A stretch of 64,000 nucleotides of DNA from Streptomyces sp. TLI_105 (GCF_900105415.1 NZ_FNSM01000001.1:7448001-7512000); one strand, 5' to 3'. Positions 52,853 through 62,514 are shown, counted from the first letter of the stretch. Made by a program: numbers and translations. The notes: generated by a model from the sequence alone, not told the origin.

Positions 52853-53629
52853 ATGGAACCCCAGCACCTGCGTGACCTCCACGACCTCCAGCTGCGCCGC
52901 GAGGCCCGCCCCGACGGCCCCGGCTGCCGCGTCGAGCACGTCGACGGCGTCGTCCGCCAGACCGGCCCCGCGCACGCCTGGAACGGCGTCCTGTGGTCCG
53001 GCTTCGACGCGTCCGGCGCCGACGCCGCCATCGCCGGACAGATCGCGCACTACCGCGCCGCCGGCCTGTCCTTCGAGTGGAAGCTGTACGCGCACGACAC
53101 CCCCGCCGACCTCGGCGACCGGCTCCGCGCGGCCGGCTTCATTTCCGAGGAGCCGGAGACCCTGATGGCCGCCGAGGCCGCCGCCCTGCCGCGGGACGTG
53201 GCGCTGCCCGAGGGCGTCGAACTCCGCGCGGTCACCGACGAGGCCGGGGTCCGCCAGGTCGTCGAGGTCCACGAGCGCGCCTTCGGCACCGACAGTTCCC
53301 GCCTCGGCCGCCAGCTGCTGGACCGGCTCGCGGCCGACCCCGGCACGGTCACCGCCGTCGTCGCCCTGGCCGAGGGGGAGCCCGTCAGCGCCGCCCGCAT
53401 GGAGCTGTACCCCGGCACCGATTTCGCGGGTCTCTGGGGCGGCGGCACCGTGGAGGGCTGGCGCGGTCGCGGCCTCTACCGCGCCCTGGTCTCCCATCGC
53501 GCCCGCATCGCCGCCGAACGGGGCCACCGCTACGTCCAGGTCGACGCGGCGGACACGAGTCGGCCGATCCTCGAACGCCTGGGCTTCCTGACGCTGACGA
53601 CCACGACGCCGTACCTGTACGAGATCTGA
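52853..53629 (+). CDS. GNAT family N-acetyltransferase (two-half)
   Basis: A 258-residue acetyltransferase. The C-terminal half is a complete GNAT core: EGVELRAVTDEAGVRQVVEVH, then a LWGGGTVEGWRGRGLYRALVSHRARI acetyl-CoA loop (R-G-R-G-L), and ILERLGFLTLTTTTPYLYEI. The N-terminal half (about 1-100) is a degenerate GNAT-like domain. It starts 58 bp after the encapsulin gene with GGAG upstream, so the two may be cotranscribed. Whether it is cargo or a modifier of the compartment is unknown, and no cargo-loading tail is evident. The next gene is convergent, with three bases between them. Confidence 0.85.
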   Translation: MEPQHLRDLHDLQLRREARPDGPGCRVEHVDGVVRQTGPAHAWNGVLWSGFDASGADAAIAGQIAHYRAAGLSFEWKLYAHDTPADLGDRLRAAGFISEEPETLMAAEAAALPRDVALPEGVELRAVTDEAGVRQVVEVHERAFGTDSSRLGRQLLDRLAADPGTVTAVVALAEGEPVSAARMELYPGTDFAGLWGGGTVEGWRGRGLYRALVSHRARIAAERGHRYVQVDAADTSRPILERLGFLTLTTTTPYLYEI

Positions 53630-53632
53630 CGT

Positions 53633-53974
53633 CTACGCCTCGTCGTGCGCGGTCACGACGGATCGCAGGAGTCCCGGGAAGCGCTCCTCGAACTCCTCGC
53701 CGCGCAGGGTGTTCATGCGTGAGGTGCCGGCGTAGTGCTGGCGGATGAGGCCGGCCTCGCGCAGGACGTGGAAGTGGTGGGTGGCCGTGGACTTGCTGAC
53801 CGGCAGCTCGATGGTCCCGCAGGCCAGTTCCTCGCCCGCCGCGTACAGCTCGGCGACGATCCGTCGTCTGACCGGATCGACCAGGGCCTCCAGGACCTGC
53901 TGCAGGCCGATCCCGGCCAGGTCGGGGTGGGGCGGGACGCGGTCCCGTCCGCCGGTTCGTGCCGCTGCCGTCAT
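53633..53974 (-). CDS. ArsR family transcriptional regulator
   Basis: A 113-residue winged helix-turn-helix regulator. The DNA-binding core is LEALVDPVRRRIVAELYAAG, then IELPVSKSTATHHFHVLREA and LIRQHYAGTSRMNTLRGEEFEERFPG. No Cys metal-site motif (CVC) is seen, so it probably senses an organic ligand or redox change. The ATG at 53974 lies about 11 bases after GGAGG. It is divergent from the oxidoreductase gene across a short gap with an inverted repeat, the usual autoregulated pair arrangement. Confidence 0.88.
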   Translation of the reverse strand: MTAAARTGGRDRVPPHPDLAGIGLQQVLEALVDPVRRRIVAELYAAGEELACGTIELPVSKSTATHHFHVLREAGLIRQHYAGTSRMNTLRGEEFEERFPGLLRSVVTAHDEA

Positions 53975-54017
53975 CGTCTTCTCGACCTCCGGGAGCATCG
54001 TACGGCAGCGGTCGAAG

Positions 54018-54033
54018 TTTGATGGACGTCAAA
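54018..54033. promoter_or_regulatory. Inverted repeat in the ArsR/oxidoreductase divergent gap
   Basis: TTTGA-TGGACG-TCAAA, followed by TTGACA at 54036, a good -35 box for the oxidoreductase gene. An ArsR dimer bound here would block that promoter. Confidence 0.55.
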
Positions 54034-54124
54034 GTTTGACAGTCATCGAATCATGCGCTTGGCTGTGGCACGGCGGCGGAGCGGTCCGCGCGTCGCCGTC
54101 GCCGGAGCGGGGAGGGGAAGCCCG

Positions 54125-55129
54125 ATGGGCAAGGCCAGGACAGTGCGGTTCCACGAGTACGGCGGTCCGGAGGTGCTCCGCCTGGAGGACGTGGAAGTGG
54201 GCGAGCCGGGCCCCGGCGAAGTCCTCCTCCGCGTCGAGGCCATCGGCCTCAACCGCGCCGAGGCGCTCTTCCGCGGCGGCCACTACATCGAGCCGGCACG
54301 GCGCTTCCCCGCCCGGCTCGGCCTGGAGGCCTCAGGCGTCGTCGAGGCCCTCGGGGAGGGGGTCGGCGGACTCGCGGTCGGGCAGGCGGTGAGCGTCGTG
54401 CCCTCCTTCTCCATGAACGACCACGGCGTCTACGCCGAGCGCGCGATCGTCCCGGCCTCCTCCCTCGTACCCCGCCCCGAGGGGCTCGGCCCCGTCGAGG
54501 GCGCCGCCGTCTGGATGCCGTACGTCACCGCGTACGGCGGACTGGTCGAGATCGGCGGAATGCGGGCCGGGGACACCGTCGTCCTGACCGGGGCCTCCAG
54601 CAGCGTCGGCCTGGCCGCGATCAGGACCGCGCACCGGATCGGCGCCACGCCCCTCGCCACCACCCGCACCCGCGCCAAGAAGGACGCCCTGCTCAAGGCG
54701 GGGGCGGCCGAGGTGATCGTCACCGAGGAGGAGGACGTCGCCGAGCGGGTACGGGACCTCACGGACGGGCGCGGCGCCGACCTCGTCTTCGACGGTGTCG
54801 CGGGACCCGGCCTGACCGACCTCGTCAGGTCCGTCACCCCCGGCGGCGCCGTGCTGCTCTACGGAGCCGTGAGCGGCCTGCCGACTCCGTACCCCGGCTT
54901 CGACCTCGGGATGCCCGCCGTCTCCCTGCGGACCTACACGATGCCGGAGACGACCAGGGACCCGGAGCGGCTGCGCCGGGCCCGCGCCTTCGTCGAGTCA
55001 GGACTGCGCACCGGTTTCTTCGAGCCGGCCGTCGACCGCACCTTCACGCTCGACGAGATCGTCGCGGCGCACCGCGCCATGGAGGCCGGCCACCAGGTGG
55101 GCAAGATCGTCGTGACCGTGCCCCACTGA
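54125..55129 (+). CDS. Zinc-type alcohol dehydrogenase / quinone oxidoreductase family (MDR)
   Basis: A 334-residue medium-chain reductase. The N-terminal barrel (FHEYGGPEVLRLEDVEVGEP, GLNRAEALFRGG) and NAD(P)-binding domain (VVLTGASSSVGLAAIRTAHRIGA) are complete. The catalytic-zinc cysteines of classical alcohol dehydrogenases are missing, placing it with NADPH:quinone reductases, which reduce quinones or enones. GAGGGGAA supports the ATG at 54125. The divergent ArsR gene and the intervening operator suggest induction by an electrophile or quinone. Confidence 0.87.
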   Translation: MGKARTVRFHEYGGPEVLRLEDVEVGEPGPGEVLLRVEAIGLNRAEALFRGGHYIEPARRFPARLGLEASGVVEALGEGVGGLAVGQAVSVVPSFSMNDHGVYAERAIVPASSLVPRPEGLGPVEGAAVWMPYVTAYGGLVEIGGMRAGDTVVLTGASSSVGLAAIRTAHRIGATPLATTRTRAKKDALLKAGAAEVIVTEEEDVAERVRDLTDGRGADLVFDGVAGPGLTDLVRSVTPGGAVLLYGAVSGLPTPYPGFDLGMPAVSLRTYTMPETTRDPERLRRARAFVESGLRTGFFEPAVDRTFTLDEIVAAHRAMEAGHQVGKIVVTVPH

Positions 55130-55150
55130 GTGAGCCTGCCCGACCGAGGC

Positions 55151-55170
55151 CCCGGGCCCTCGGGCCCGGG
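55151..55170. terminator. Compact hairpin between convergent genes
   Basis: CCCGGGCC pairs with GGCCCGGG around a CTCG loop, lying between the oxidoreductase and the pentapeptide-repeat gene. It probably ends both transcripts. Confidence 0.7.
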
Positions 55171-55174
55171 AGCG

Positions 55175-55990
55175 TCAGGCCGTCCAGTGCGCGGGGCGGT
55201 CGAAGCCCTCCGGGAGGCGGGTCGTCGCGTTCCCGCGCGCCGAGTTCAGCTGGGGCTGCGTCAGGAACAGCGCGCCGGTCAGGTCCGCGCCCGACAGATC
55301 GGCGTCCCGCAGGTCGGCGCCGATCAGGTCCGTGAGCGACAGGTCCGCCCCCGTCAGGTCGGCCGCGATGAGCAGCGCCCCGCGCAGGTCCGTGCCCCGC
55401 AGCTTCGCCCCGCGCAGCCGCTTGCCGATCAGGTCCGCCCCGCGCCGGCTCCTCGGCCGGCCGCCGGCCGTGGCGCGGACCAGTTCGCTCGTCCGCAGGA
55501 GCAGCGGATTGACCTCGGCGCGCACCGCGGCCACGTCCAGCTTCTCCAGGGCGTCCGGAGTGCCCCCGGTGAGCTCCTCGACCCGGGCCAGCGCGACCCG
55601 CAGCTCGGCGTGGAGGGGGCGGGCCGTCCGCAGCGCCAGGGCCTGGGTGAGATAGCGCAGCAGCTCGTGCAGCTGGCGCACCACCGGGAACACCTCGTAC
55701 ATCTGCCGGGCCGTCTCCGGGGCCTCGCGCCAGGACACCCCGCCGAAGGTCACCTGGGAGACCTGCTGGCCGGCGCCGAAGCAGTCGTACACCGTGCAGC
55801 CCTGGAAACCGCTCGGCCGCAGCCTGGTGTGGATGCCGCAGCGGAAGTCCTCCTGGAGGTTCCGGCAGGGCTCGCCCGACGACTTGTTCACGGCGAAGTC
55901 GGCCGACTTCGCGAAGGGCAGCGCCACGCAGCACAGGCCGAAGCAGTTCGCGCAGTCGCCGCGCAGTGCGGATTCCCGGGTGTCGGGCAC
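55175..55990 (-). CDS. Pentapeptide-repeat protein with Cys-rich N-terminus
   Basis: A 271-residue protein. The N-terminal part (about 10-70) has conserved-looking cysteines in GDCANCFGLCC, EPCRNLQEDFRCGIH and VYDCFGAG, plausibly binding zinc or iron-sulfur. The central helical part (about 90-190) is followed by a right-handed beta-helix of about 12 A(D/N)LxG pentapeptides (ADLIGKRLRGAKLRG to ADLSGADLTGALF). The start is the GTG at 55990, with AAGGA upstream; the ATG at 56050 lacks one. This actinobacterial architecture is seen widely but is uncharacterised. Gyrase protection, as for Qnr/MfpA, is only a possibility. Confidence 0.83.
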   Translation of the reverse strand: MPDTRESALRGDCANCFGLCCVALPFAKSADFAVNKSSGEPCRNLQEDFRCGIHTRLRPSGFQGCTVYDCFGAGQQVSQVTFGGVSWREAPETARQMYEVFPVVRQLHELLRYLTQALALRTARPLHAELRVALARVEELTGGTPDALEKLDVAAVRAEVNPLLLRTSELVRATAGGRPRSRRGADLIGKRLRGAKLRGTDLRGALLIAADLTGADLSLTDLIGADLRDADLSGADLTGALFLTQPQLNSARGNATTRLPEGFDRPAHWTA

Positions 55991-56160
55991 GGTCGAACGG
56001 TTCCTTCGCGGGTCGGGGACGATCCTCCCACCGTATCGCGCCCCCGGCACCGCACGGCCTGCCCGGCGCTGTGACCTCGTGCTTCGCCGCCGCGCCTCGT
56101 CGTCGTGCTCTCGGCGAAACCGATTGCGGCGATCCGCCGGGGCCGGTGAGGATCGTCGGC

Positions 56161-57681
56161 ATGCCGACGATCACGACATATGACGGGACCGAACTCGCCT
56201 ACCGCGTACAGGGGGAGGGGGAGCCGCTCGTGTGCCTGGCGGGCGGACCGATGCGCGACGCCCGTTACCTCGGGGACCTCGGCGGACTCGCCGCCCACCG
56301 CGCCCTCGTCCTGCTCGACGCCCGGGGCACCGGGGCGAGCGCCGAGCCCGCGGACCCCGGCACGTACCGCTGCGACCGGCAGGTCGGCGACGTCGAGGCC
56401 CTCCGCGCCCACCTCGGCCTGGACCGGATCGACCTCCTCGGCCACTCGGCCGGCGGGAACCTCGCCGTCCTGTACGCCGCCGCCCACCCCGAGCGGATCC
56501 GCTCCCTCGTCCTCGTCACCTCCGCCGGACGGGCCCTCGGCGTCGAGACCACCGACGAGGAGTGGGACAAGGCCGTCGAGGTCTTCGCCGACCGGCCCTG
56601 GTACCCGGAGGCCAGGACCGCCCTGGACGCGATCGGCCCGGACACCCCGCTGCGGCGCGTCCACGAGATCACCGCCCCCTTCGCCTACGGCCGCTGGGAC
56701 GCCGCCGCCCAGGAGCACGCGGCGGCCGGCGGGCGGGAGACGAACTGGGAGGCGGCGCCCGTCTACCACGGCGAGGGCGCCTACGACCCGGAGACGACCC
56801 GCCGCGCGCTCGGCGCGCTCACCGCGCCGGTCCTGATCCTGGCGGGCGAGTACGACGCGGGCCCCACGCCCGCGAAGGCGGCCGAGGCGGCGGCCTTCTT
56901 CCCGCACGCGGAGCTCGTCGTCCAGCCGGGTGCCGGCCACTGCCCCTGGGTCGACGACGCCGACGCCTTCGTCCGCCCGGTCGCAGCCTTCCTCGACCCG
57001 GACGTCCGTACGGTCACCGTGGACGGCGTGCGCCTCGCCTACCGGGTCGCGGGAGCCGAGGACGCCCGGCCCGTCGTCCTCGTCCACGGCCGCGGCGAGA
57101 ACAGCACGACCTGGACGGAGATCACCGAGGACCTGGCCGTCGACCACCGGGTGTACGCCCTCGACCTGCCCGGCCACGGACTCAGCGGCCGGCCGGGGCG
57201 CTACGGCTTCGAGGACTTCCGCGACGAACTCGGCGGCTTCATCAAGGCCCTCGGCCTCGCCGGTGCCACCGTCGTCGCCCACTCGATGGGCGCCGCCGCC
57301 GCGTGCCTCCTCGCCCAGCGCGAACCCGGCCTCATCGGCCGCCTCGTCCTGGAGGAGGCACCGGCCTTCGTCCCGCTCGACCCGCCGCGCCCGGTGGCCG
57401 AGCGCCCCGAGGGCCCCCTCGCCTTCGACTGGGACATCGTCCCGACCACCGACGCCCAGCTGAACGCCCCCGACCCGGCCTGGCGCGAGGGGCTCGCCGC
57501 GATCACGGCCCCCACCCTCGTCATCGCCGGCGGCCCGACCAGCCACATCCCGCAGGACCAGCTGTCCGGACTCGCCGACCGCATTCCGGCCGCCCGCCTC
57601 GTCACGATCGAGACCGGTCACCTCGTCCACAGCACCCGGCCGGCCGAATTCCTCGCAGCGGTCAGGGAATTCGGGCTCTAG
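56161..57681 (+). CDS. Fused double alpha/beta hydrolase
   Basis: A 506-residue protein with two full alpha/beta hydrolase domains in one chain. The first (about 1-275) has the LLGHSAGG elbow (Ser near 98), an extra lid and a proline-iminopeptidase-like ending (AGEYDAGPTPAKAAEAAAFF to GAGHCPW). The second (about 285-506) has LVHGRGENSTTW, VVAHSMGAAA (Ser near 378) and TGHLVHSTRPAEF. Both triads look intact. The ATG at 56161 matches the first domain's start (MPTITTYDGTELAYRV). Two hydrolases acting on related substrates is the likely sense; no substrate can be assigned. Divergent from the pentapeptide gene. Confidence 0.9.
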   Translation: MPTITTYDGTELAYRVQGEGEPLVCLAGGPMRDARYLGDLGGLAAHRALVLLDARGTGASAEPADPGTYRCDRQVGDVEALRAHLGLDRIDLLGHSAGGNLAVLYAAAHPERIRSLVLVTSAGRALGVETTDEEWDKAVEVFADRPWYPEARTALDAIGPDTPLRRVHEITAPFAYGRWDAAAQEHAAAGGRETNWEAAPVYHGEGAYDPETTRRALGALTAPVLILAGEYDAGPTPAKAAEAAAFFPHAELVVQPGAGHCPWVDDADAFVRPVAAFLDPDVRTVTVDGVRLAYRVAGAEDARPVVLVHGRGENSTTWTEITEDLAVDHRVYALDLPGHGLSGRPGRYGFEDFRDELGGFIKALGLAGATVVAHSMGAAAACLLAQREPGLIGRLVLEEAPAFVPLDPPRPVAERPEGPLAFDWDIVPTTDAQLNAPDPAWREGLAAITAPTLVIAGGPTSHIPQDQLSGLADRIPAARLVTIETGHLVHSTRPAEFLAAVREFGL

Positions 57682-57761
57682 CTCCCGGCTGGTGAACTCA
57701 ACCGCCGATCGTGGTAGGACTGTTCGGTATTGCAAACAGCCGACAACGGGGGGCAGGACAG

Positions 57762-60700
57762 GTGGCTGTCACGATTCCGGACTGGGCCGACACCCTTCTC
57801 GATCTGATCGGTGTGGCCTGGCCGAACGTCGACGAGGACGCGTACCGCGAGATGGCGGACGCGCTCCGGGAGTTCGCGGACGACCTGGAGGACGACGGTC
57901 AGCTCGCGAACAACCACTTCGAGCGGCTGTTGTCCTCGGGCCAGGGCGAGGCGATCGACGCCCTCGACGAGCACTGGCAGAAGGTCAAGGGCAAGCACTT
58001 CAAGGACATCGCCGGTGCGGCCCGCACGATCGCGGGCGGTCTGGACACGGCGGCCGGTGCGATCGAGGGCATGAAGCTGGCGGCGCTGGTGCAGCTCGGC
58101 TACCTGGCGTCCGAGGCGGGCATCGCGCTGTCGTTGATCCCGGTGACCGGTGGTCTGTCGGCGCTGATCGGGGCGGGGGCGATGCGGGCCACGCAGGAGG
58201 TGATCAAGCGGCTGATCAAGGAGTGCGTGGAGGAGGCCGTCGGGTACGTCGTGGCGGCGATGACCGAGCCGGCGGTGGCGGCCCTGGAGGGCATGGCGGC
58301 GGACCTGGTCGTGCAGCTGGGCGCGATGGCGATCGGCCTGCAGGACGGGGTGGACCTCGACCAGACCAAGAACGCGGGCAAGGACGGCTTCAAGGACGGG
58401 GTGCAGTCGAGCAAGGACGCCATGCACCTGGCCTCGGCCGGCGGCGGTGGTGGTTCGAAGGGCAGCGGTCTGAAGAACCTGCACATCGAGCACCAGGAGC
58501 ACGACCACGCCTCCACCCAGCTGAACACCGTCAGCGTGCGCATCCACGGCAAGACCGCGGGCAAACTCACGAAGGCGAAGACCGCGCACGGCCGCACCCG
58601 GGGGCGCGACTCGATCGCCGACGCGATCGACCCGGTCGCGGACAAGGCGATGGAGGCCCTGACCAAGGCCGCGAAGTCGATGGGCGACCACGTCGGCAAG
58701 ACGCTGCCCAAGGTGGTCAAGCAGATCTCCGTCGACCACAAGAACACCGACGACGACCTCCGCGACCGCTTCGCCCGCCAGCGCAAGGGCGACCACGACA
58801 ACGACGGGAAGGGCGGACGTGGCGACGGCCCGGGCCGCGGCCCGCGCAAGGACGGCCCGCTCCGCTCGCGCCCCGAACCACTGCGCGACGCCAAGGACGA
58901 TCCCCGCCGCAACGGCATCCCGCTGGACAGGAAGACCTGCAAGAACGACCCGGTCGACGTGGCGACCGGCGTGATGACGCTCCCGCAGACCGATCTGACG
59001 CTGCCGGGGACCCTCCCGCTCGCCCTGGAACGCGTCCACCTCTCCGACTACCGCTACGGGCAGTGGTTCGGCCGCAGTTGGGCCTCCACCCTCGACGAGC
59101 GCATCGAACCCGACCCGGTGGGCGGGGGCGCCGTCTGGGCGAGGGAGGACGGCTCCCTGCTCGTCTACCCGCGCCTCCCCCAGCCGGACGGCACGCCCGT
59201 CCTGCCCGTCGAGGGCCCGCGGGTGCCGCTCGCCCACGGCGGCTCGTACGAGGACCTCACCACGTACACCGTCACGGAGCCCGACACCGGCCTCACCCGC
59301 TCCTTCACCGGCAGCCCCTACCGGACGTCGACGGCGTACTGGCTGACCGAACTGACCGACCGCAACGACAACTCGGTGACCTTCTCGCGCCGTTCCGACG
59401 GCGCACCGACCGCCGTCTCGCACAGCGGCGGCTACCTGGTCCGGATCACCGTCGACGACGACCGCGTCTCCTCGCTGGCCGTGAACACGCCGCACGGCCC
59501 GGTGGACGTCGTGTCGTACGGATACGACGAGGAGGGGAACCTCGACTCCGTCGTCAACTCCTCGGGCCTGCCCCTGCGTCTCACGTACGACCACGCCGCC
59601 CGGGTCACCTCGTGGACCGACCGCAACGGCTCGACGTTCCGCTACGTGTACGACGACGCCGGGCGGGTCGTCGAGACCGTCGGCCCCGACGGCCGCCTCT
59701 CCTCCACCTTCGCCTACGACCTCGAACGGCGCACCAACCGCTACACCGACTCCACGGGCGCCACGACCGTCTACCTCCTCAACGAACGCCTCCAGGTCGT
59801 CGCCGAGACCGATCCGCTCGGCAACACCGTCACACAGGTCTGGGACCGCTACGACCGCCTCCTGAGCCGAACCGACACCCACGGCAGGACTGCGACCTGG
59901 ACCTGGGACGACGAAGGGCGCCTCACGGCCGTCACGACGCCCGGCGGCGCGGTGACGACGGCCGAGTACGACGACCTGGGCATGCCGGTCGCCATGACCG
60001 CGCCGAACGGCGCGCGCTGGACGAGGACCTACGACGAGCGCGGCAACCAGCTGAGTCTGGTGGGCCCGGACGGCGCCACGGTCCGCTTCACCTACGACGG
60101 ACACGGCGCCCTGCTCTCCGTCACCGACATCGACGACCGTACGGAGACGTTCGTACCGGACCGCGCCGGGCTGCCCCTCTCCCGTACGGATCCGGCCGGG
60201 AACACCGTCACCTTCACGCGTGACGCCTTCGGCCGCCCGGTCACCGCCGACGCGGGCGGCGCCGTCACCACGCTCGAATGGACCGTCGAAGGCCTGCCGG
60301 CGCGGCGGACCGCTCCCGACGGGACCACGCACACCTGGGAGTACGACGGCGAGGGCAACTGCGTCGCCGAGGTCGACCCCGCCGGCGGCCGCACCCTGCA
60401 CGAGTACACGCACTTCGACCTCCCGTCCGCCCGGACGACCCCGGACGGCGCGCGCCACGAGTTCGGCTACGACACCGAGCTGCGCCTCACGGAGATCCGC
60501 AACGCGGCCGGCCGCACCTGGCGTTACGCGTACGACACCGTCGGCCGCGTCGTCTCGGAGACCGACTTCGACGGCCGGACGGTCCGCTACGCCTACGACG
60601 CCGCGGGCCGGTGGAGCTCGCGGACGAACGCCCTCGGCCAGACCGTCACGCACCACTTCGACGACGAAGGCCTGCTCGTCGCCAAGGACGCGGACGGCAC

Positions 60701-62507
60701 CGTCACCCGCCTCACGTACGACGTGATGGGGCGGCTGACCTCGGCGAGCTCGCCGTACTCGACGCTCACGATCGAGCGTGACGACCGCGGCCGGGTGACC
60801 GCCGAGACCGTCGACGGCCGCACCACGCGCTTCACCCACGACGCGCTCGGCCGGCGCACCGGCCGGACCACACCGGGCGGCGTGACCACCACGCTGACCT
60901 ACGACGAGGACGGGAACCGCTCCGCGCTCGACCTCGCCGGACACACCCTGAGCTTCGTCCACGACGCGCTCGGCCGGGAGGTGAGCCGCTCCCTCGGGCC
61001 GCTGGACGACCCGGTGACCCTCTCCACCGACTGGGACGGCTCCGGCAGGATCCGGAAACAGACGCTGGCCGTACCGGGCCGTCTGCTGCGCTCCCGTGCC
61101 TACGACTACCGGCCCGACGACCGGGTGCGCGCCGTCACCGACCTGATCACGGGACACGACCGCGCCTTCGAGCGCGACCCGGCGGGGCGCACGACGAAGG
61201 TCCGGGCGCCCGGCTGGACCGAGACCTACGAGTACGACGTCGAGGGCAACCAGACCGCCGCCCACTGGCCGGACCGCGCCCCGCATCCCGAGTCACGGGG
61301 CCCGCGCGGGTACGAGGAGGGGACCCTCCTCTCCGCCGGGGCCATGAGCTACACCCACGACGGCGCGGGACGGGTCGTCGAGCGGCGCAAGAAGCGGCTC
61401 TCCCGCAAGCCCGACGTCTGGCGGTACGGCTGGGACGCCGAGGACCGGCTGACCTCGTGCACCACGCCCGACGGCGTGCTGTGGACGTACCTCTACGACG
61501 CGTTCGGCCGGCGGACGGCGAAGCGGCGGCACGGGCCGGACGGATCCGTCGTCGCGGAGACGCTGTTCACCTGGGACGACGCGCGGCTGGTGGAGCAGAC
61601 GGACAGCACGACCACCCTGACCTGGGAGCACGACGGACACCGCCCCCTGGCCCAGTTCGAGCACCGGGCACCGGCCGGGGCCGAGGAGGGCGGGGCGGCC
61701 CCGTCCGGCGTCGACGCACGGTTCTTCGCGATCGTGACCGACCTCATCGGCACCCCCACCGAACTCGTCGACGAGACGGGCCGGATCGCCTGGCACAGCC
61801 GTGCCACCCACTGGGGCGTCACCAGCTGGAACCGGGACGCCGACGCCTACACGCCGATGCGCTTCCCCGGCCAGTACGCGGACCCCGAGACCGGCCTGCA
61901 CTACAACTACTTCCGGCACTACGACCCGGAAGCCGGCCGGTACCTCACGCCCGACCCGCTGGGCCTCGACCCCGCCCCCAACCCCGTCGGCTACATCGCC
62001 GACCCGCTCACCGAGGCCGACCCCCTGGGCCTCGCGCCGTGCCTCCAGGCGCTCCAGGACATGGCCACGAAGATCGCGCACGTGTTCCCGGAGGACAAGC
62101 GGAAGTACCAGACCGTCTCGGTCATCCACGCCATCACCCCGAAGGGTCCCCGCATGTTCGTCGCGGGCACCAGCAGAACGCCGTTGAGCAAGGCCCAGCT
62201 GAAGCTGGCCGAGGAGATGGGGCTCATCCCGATCCCGTCGGACGAGTACCTGCCCAAGCCCCCGCCGGGGGAGCGGGGCGGACACGCCGAACAGAACATC
62301 CTCCACTTCCTGAACCGGAGGCACCAGGCGAACGGCGGGGAGAGTTGGCTCCCGACGCACGGCGCGGCCTCCCGGCCGGTCTGCCCGGACGTCTGCCCGC
62401 CGATCATCCGGGCCGCCGCCGGCGACGGCAAGGTCGTCGCGTACTACGAACCCAACGGCACCTATCTAAAGTTCTACTGGCCCGACAACTACCTGAGGAA
62501 GAAGTAG
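57762..62507 (+). CDS. RHS-repeat polymorphic toxin with C-terminal deaminase-like domain
   Basis: A 1,581-residue toxin. The GTG at 57762 follows CAGGACAG and there is no signal peptide; instead a helical N-terminal region (about 1-220) with hydrophobic stretches resembles type VII-like secreted leader domains. A Gly-rich hinge and a charged linker follow, then a DUF6531-type start (CKNDPVDVATGVMTLPQTDL, near 394). YD repeats run to about 1380. The core, RFPGQYADPETGLHYNYFRH to YLTPDPLGL (near 1366-1405), closes the cage. The tip (about 1426-1581) has GGHAEQNILHFLN (zinc His and catalytic Glu) and SRPVCPDVCP (paired Cys), a YwqJ-like nucleic-acid deaminase pattern with a C-x3-C spacing. Expected action is cytosine or adenine deamination in rivals. 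Confidence 0.88.
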   Translation: MAVTIPDWADTLLDLIGVAWPNVDEDAYREMADALREFADDLEDDGQLANNHFERLLSSGQGEAIDALDEHWQKVKGKHFKDIAGAARTIAGGLDTAAGAIEGMKLAALVQLGYLASEAGIALSLIPVTGGLSALIGAGAMRATQEVIKRLIKECVEEAVGYVVAAMTEPAVAALEGMAADLVVQLGAMAIGLQDGVDLDQTKNAGKDGFKDGVQSSKDAMHLASAGGGGGSKGSGLKNLHIEHQEHDHASTQLNTVSVRIHGKTAGKLTKAKTAHGRTRGRDSIADAIDPVADKAMEALTKAAKSMGDHVGKTLPKVVKQISVDHKNTDDDLRDRFARQRKGDHDNDGKGGRGDGPGRGPRKDGPLRSRPEPLRDAKDDPRRNGIPLDRKTCKNDPVDVATGVMTLPQTDLTLPGTLPLALERVHLSDYRYGQWFGRSWASTLDERIEPDPVGGGAVWAREDGSLLVYPRLPQPDGTPVLPVEGPRVPLAHGGSYEDLTTYTVTEPDTGLTRSFTGSPYRTSTAYWLTELTDRNDNSVTFSRRSDGAPTAVSHSGGYLVRITVDDDRVSSLAVNTPHGPVDVVSYGYDEEGNLDSVVNSSGLPLRLTYDHAARVTSWTDRNGSTFRYVYDDAGRVVETVGPDGRLSSTFAYDLERRTNRYTDSTGATTVYLLNERLQVVAETDPLGNTVTQVWDRYDRLLSRTDTHGRTATWTWDDEGRLTAVTTPGGAVTTAEYDDLGMPVAMTAPNGARWTRTYDERGNQLSLVGPDGATVRFTYDGHGALLSVTDIDDRTETFVPDRAGLPLSRTDPAGNTVTFTRDAFGRPVTADAGGAVTTLEWTVEGLPARRTAPDGTTHTWEYDGEGNCVAEVDPAGGRTLHEYTHFDLPSARTTPDGARHEFGYDTELRLTEIRNAAGRTWRYAYDTVGRVVSETDFDGRTVRYAYDAAGRWSSRTNALGQTVTHHFDDEGLLVAKDADGTVTRLTYDVMGRLTSASSPYSTLTIERDDRGRVTAETVDGRTTRFTHDALGRRTGRTTPGGVTTTLTYDEDGNRSALDLAGHTLSFVHDALGREVSRSLGPLDDPVTLSTDWDGSGRIRKQTLAVPGRLLRSRAYDYRPDDRVRAVTDLITGHDRAFERDPAGRTTKVRAPGWTETYEYDVEGNQTAAHWPDRAPHPESRGPRGYEEGTLLSAGAMSYTHDGAGRVVERRKKRLSRKPDVWRYGWDAEDRLTSCTTPDGVLWTYLYDAFGRRTAKRRHGPDGSVVAETLFTWDDARLVEQTDSTTTLTWEHDGHRPLAQFEHRAPAGAEEGGAAPSGVDARFFAIVTDLIGTPTELVDETGRIAWHSRATHWGVTSWNRDADAYTPMRFPGQYADPETGLHYNYFRHYDPEAGRYLTPDPLGLDPAPNPVGYIADPLTEADPLGLAPCLQALQDMATKIAHVFPEDKRKYQTVSVIHAITPKGPRMFVAGTSRTPLSKAQLKLAEEMGLIPIPSDEYLPKPPPGERGGHAEQNILHFLNRRHQANGGESWLPTHGAASRPVCPDVCPPIIRAAAGDGKVVAYYEPNGTYLKFYWPDNYLRKK

Positions 62508-62514
62508 GAAGACC

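Noticed and set aside
57678..61286. A long minus-strand open frame opposite the second RHS gene
   Set aside because: Same reason: Val/Arg/Gly-rich translation without any recognisable motif, opposite a well-supported toxin gene.
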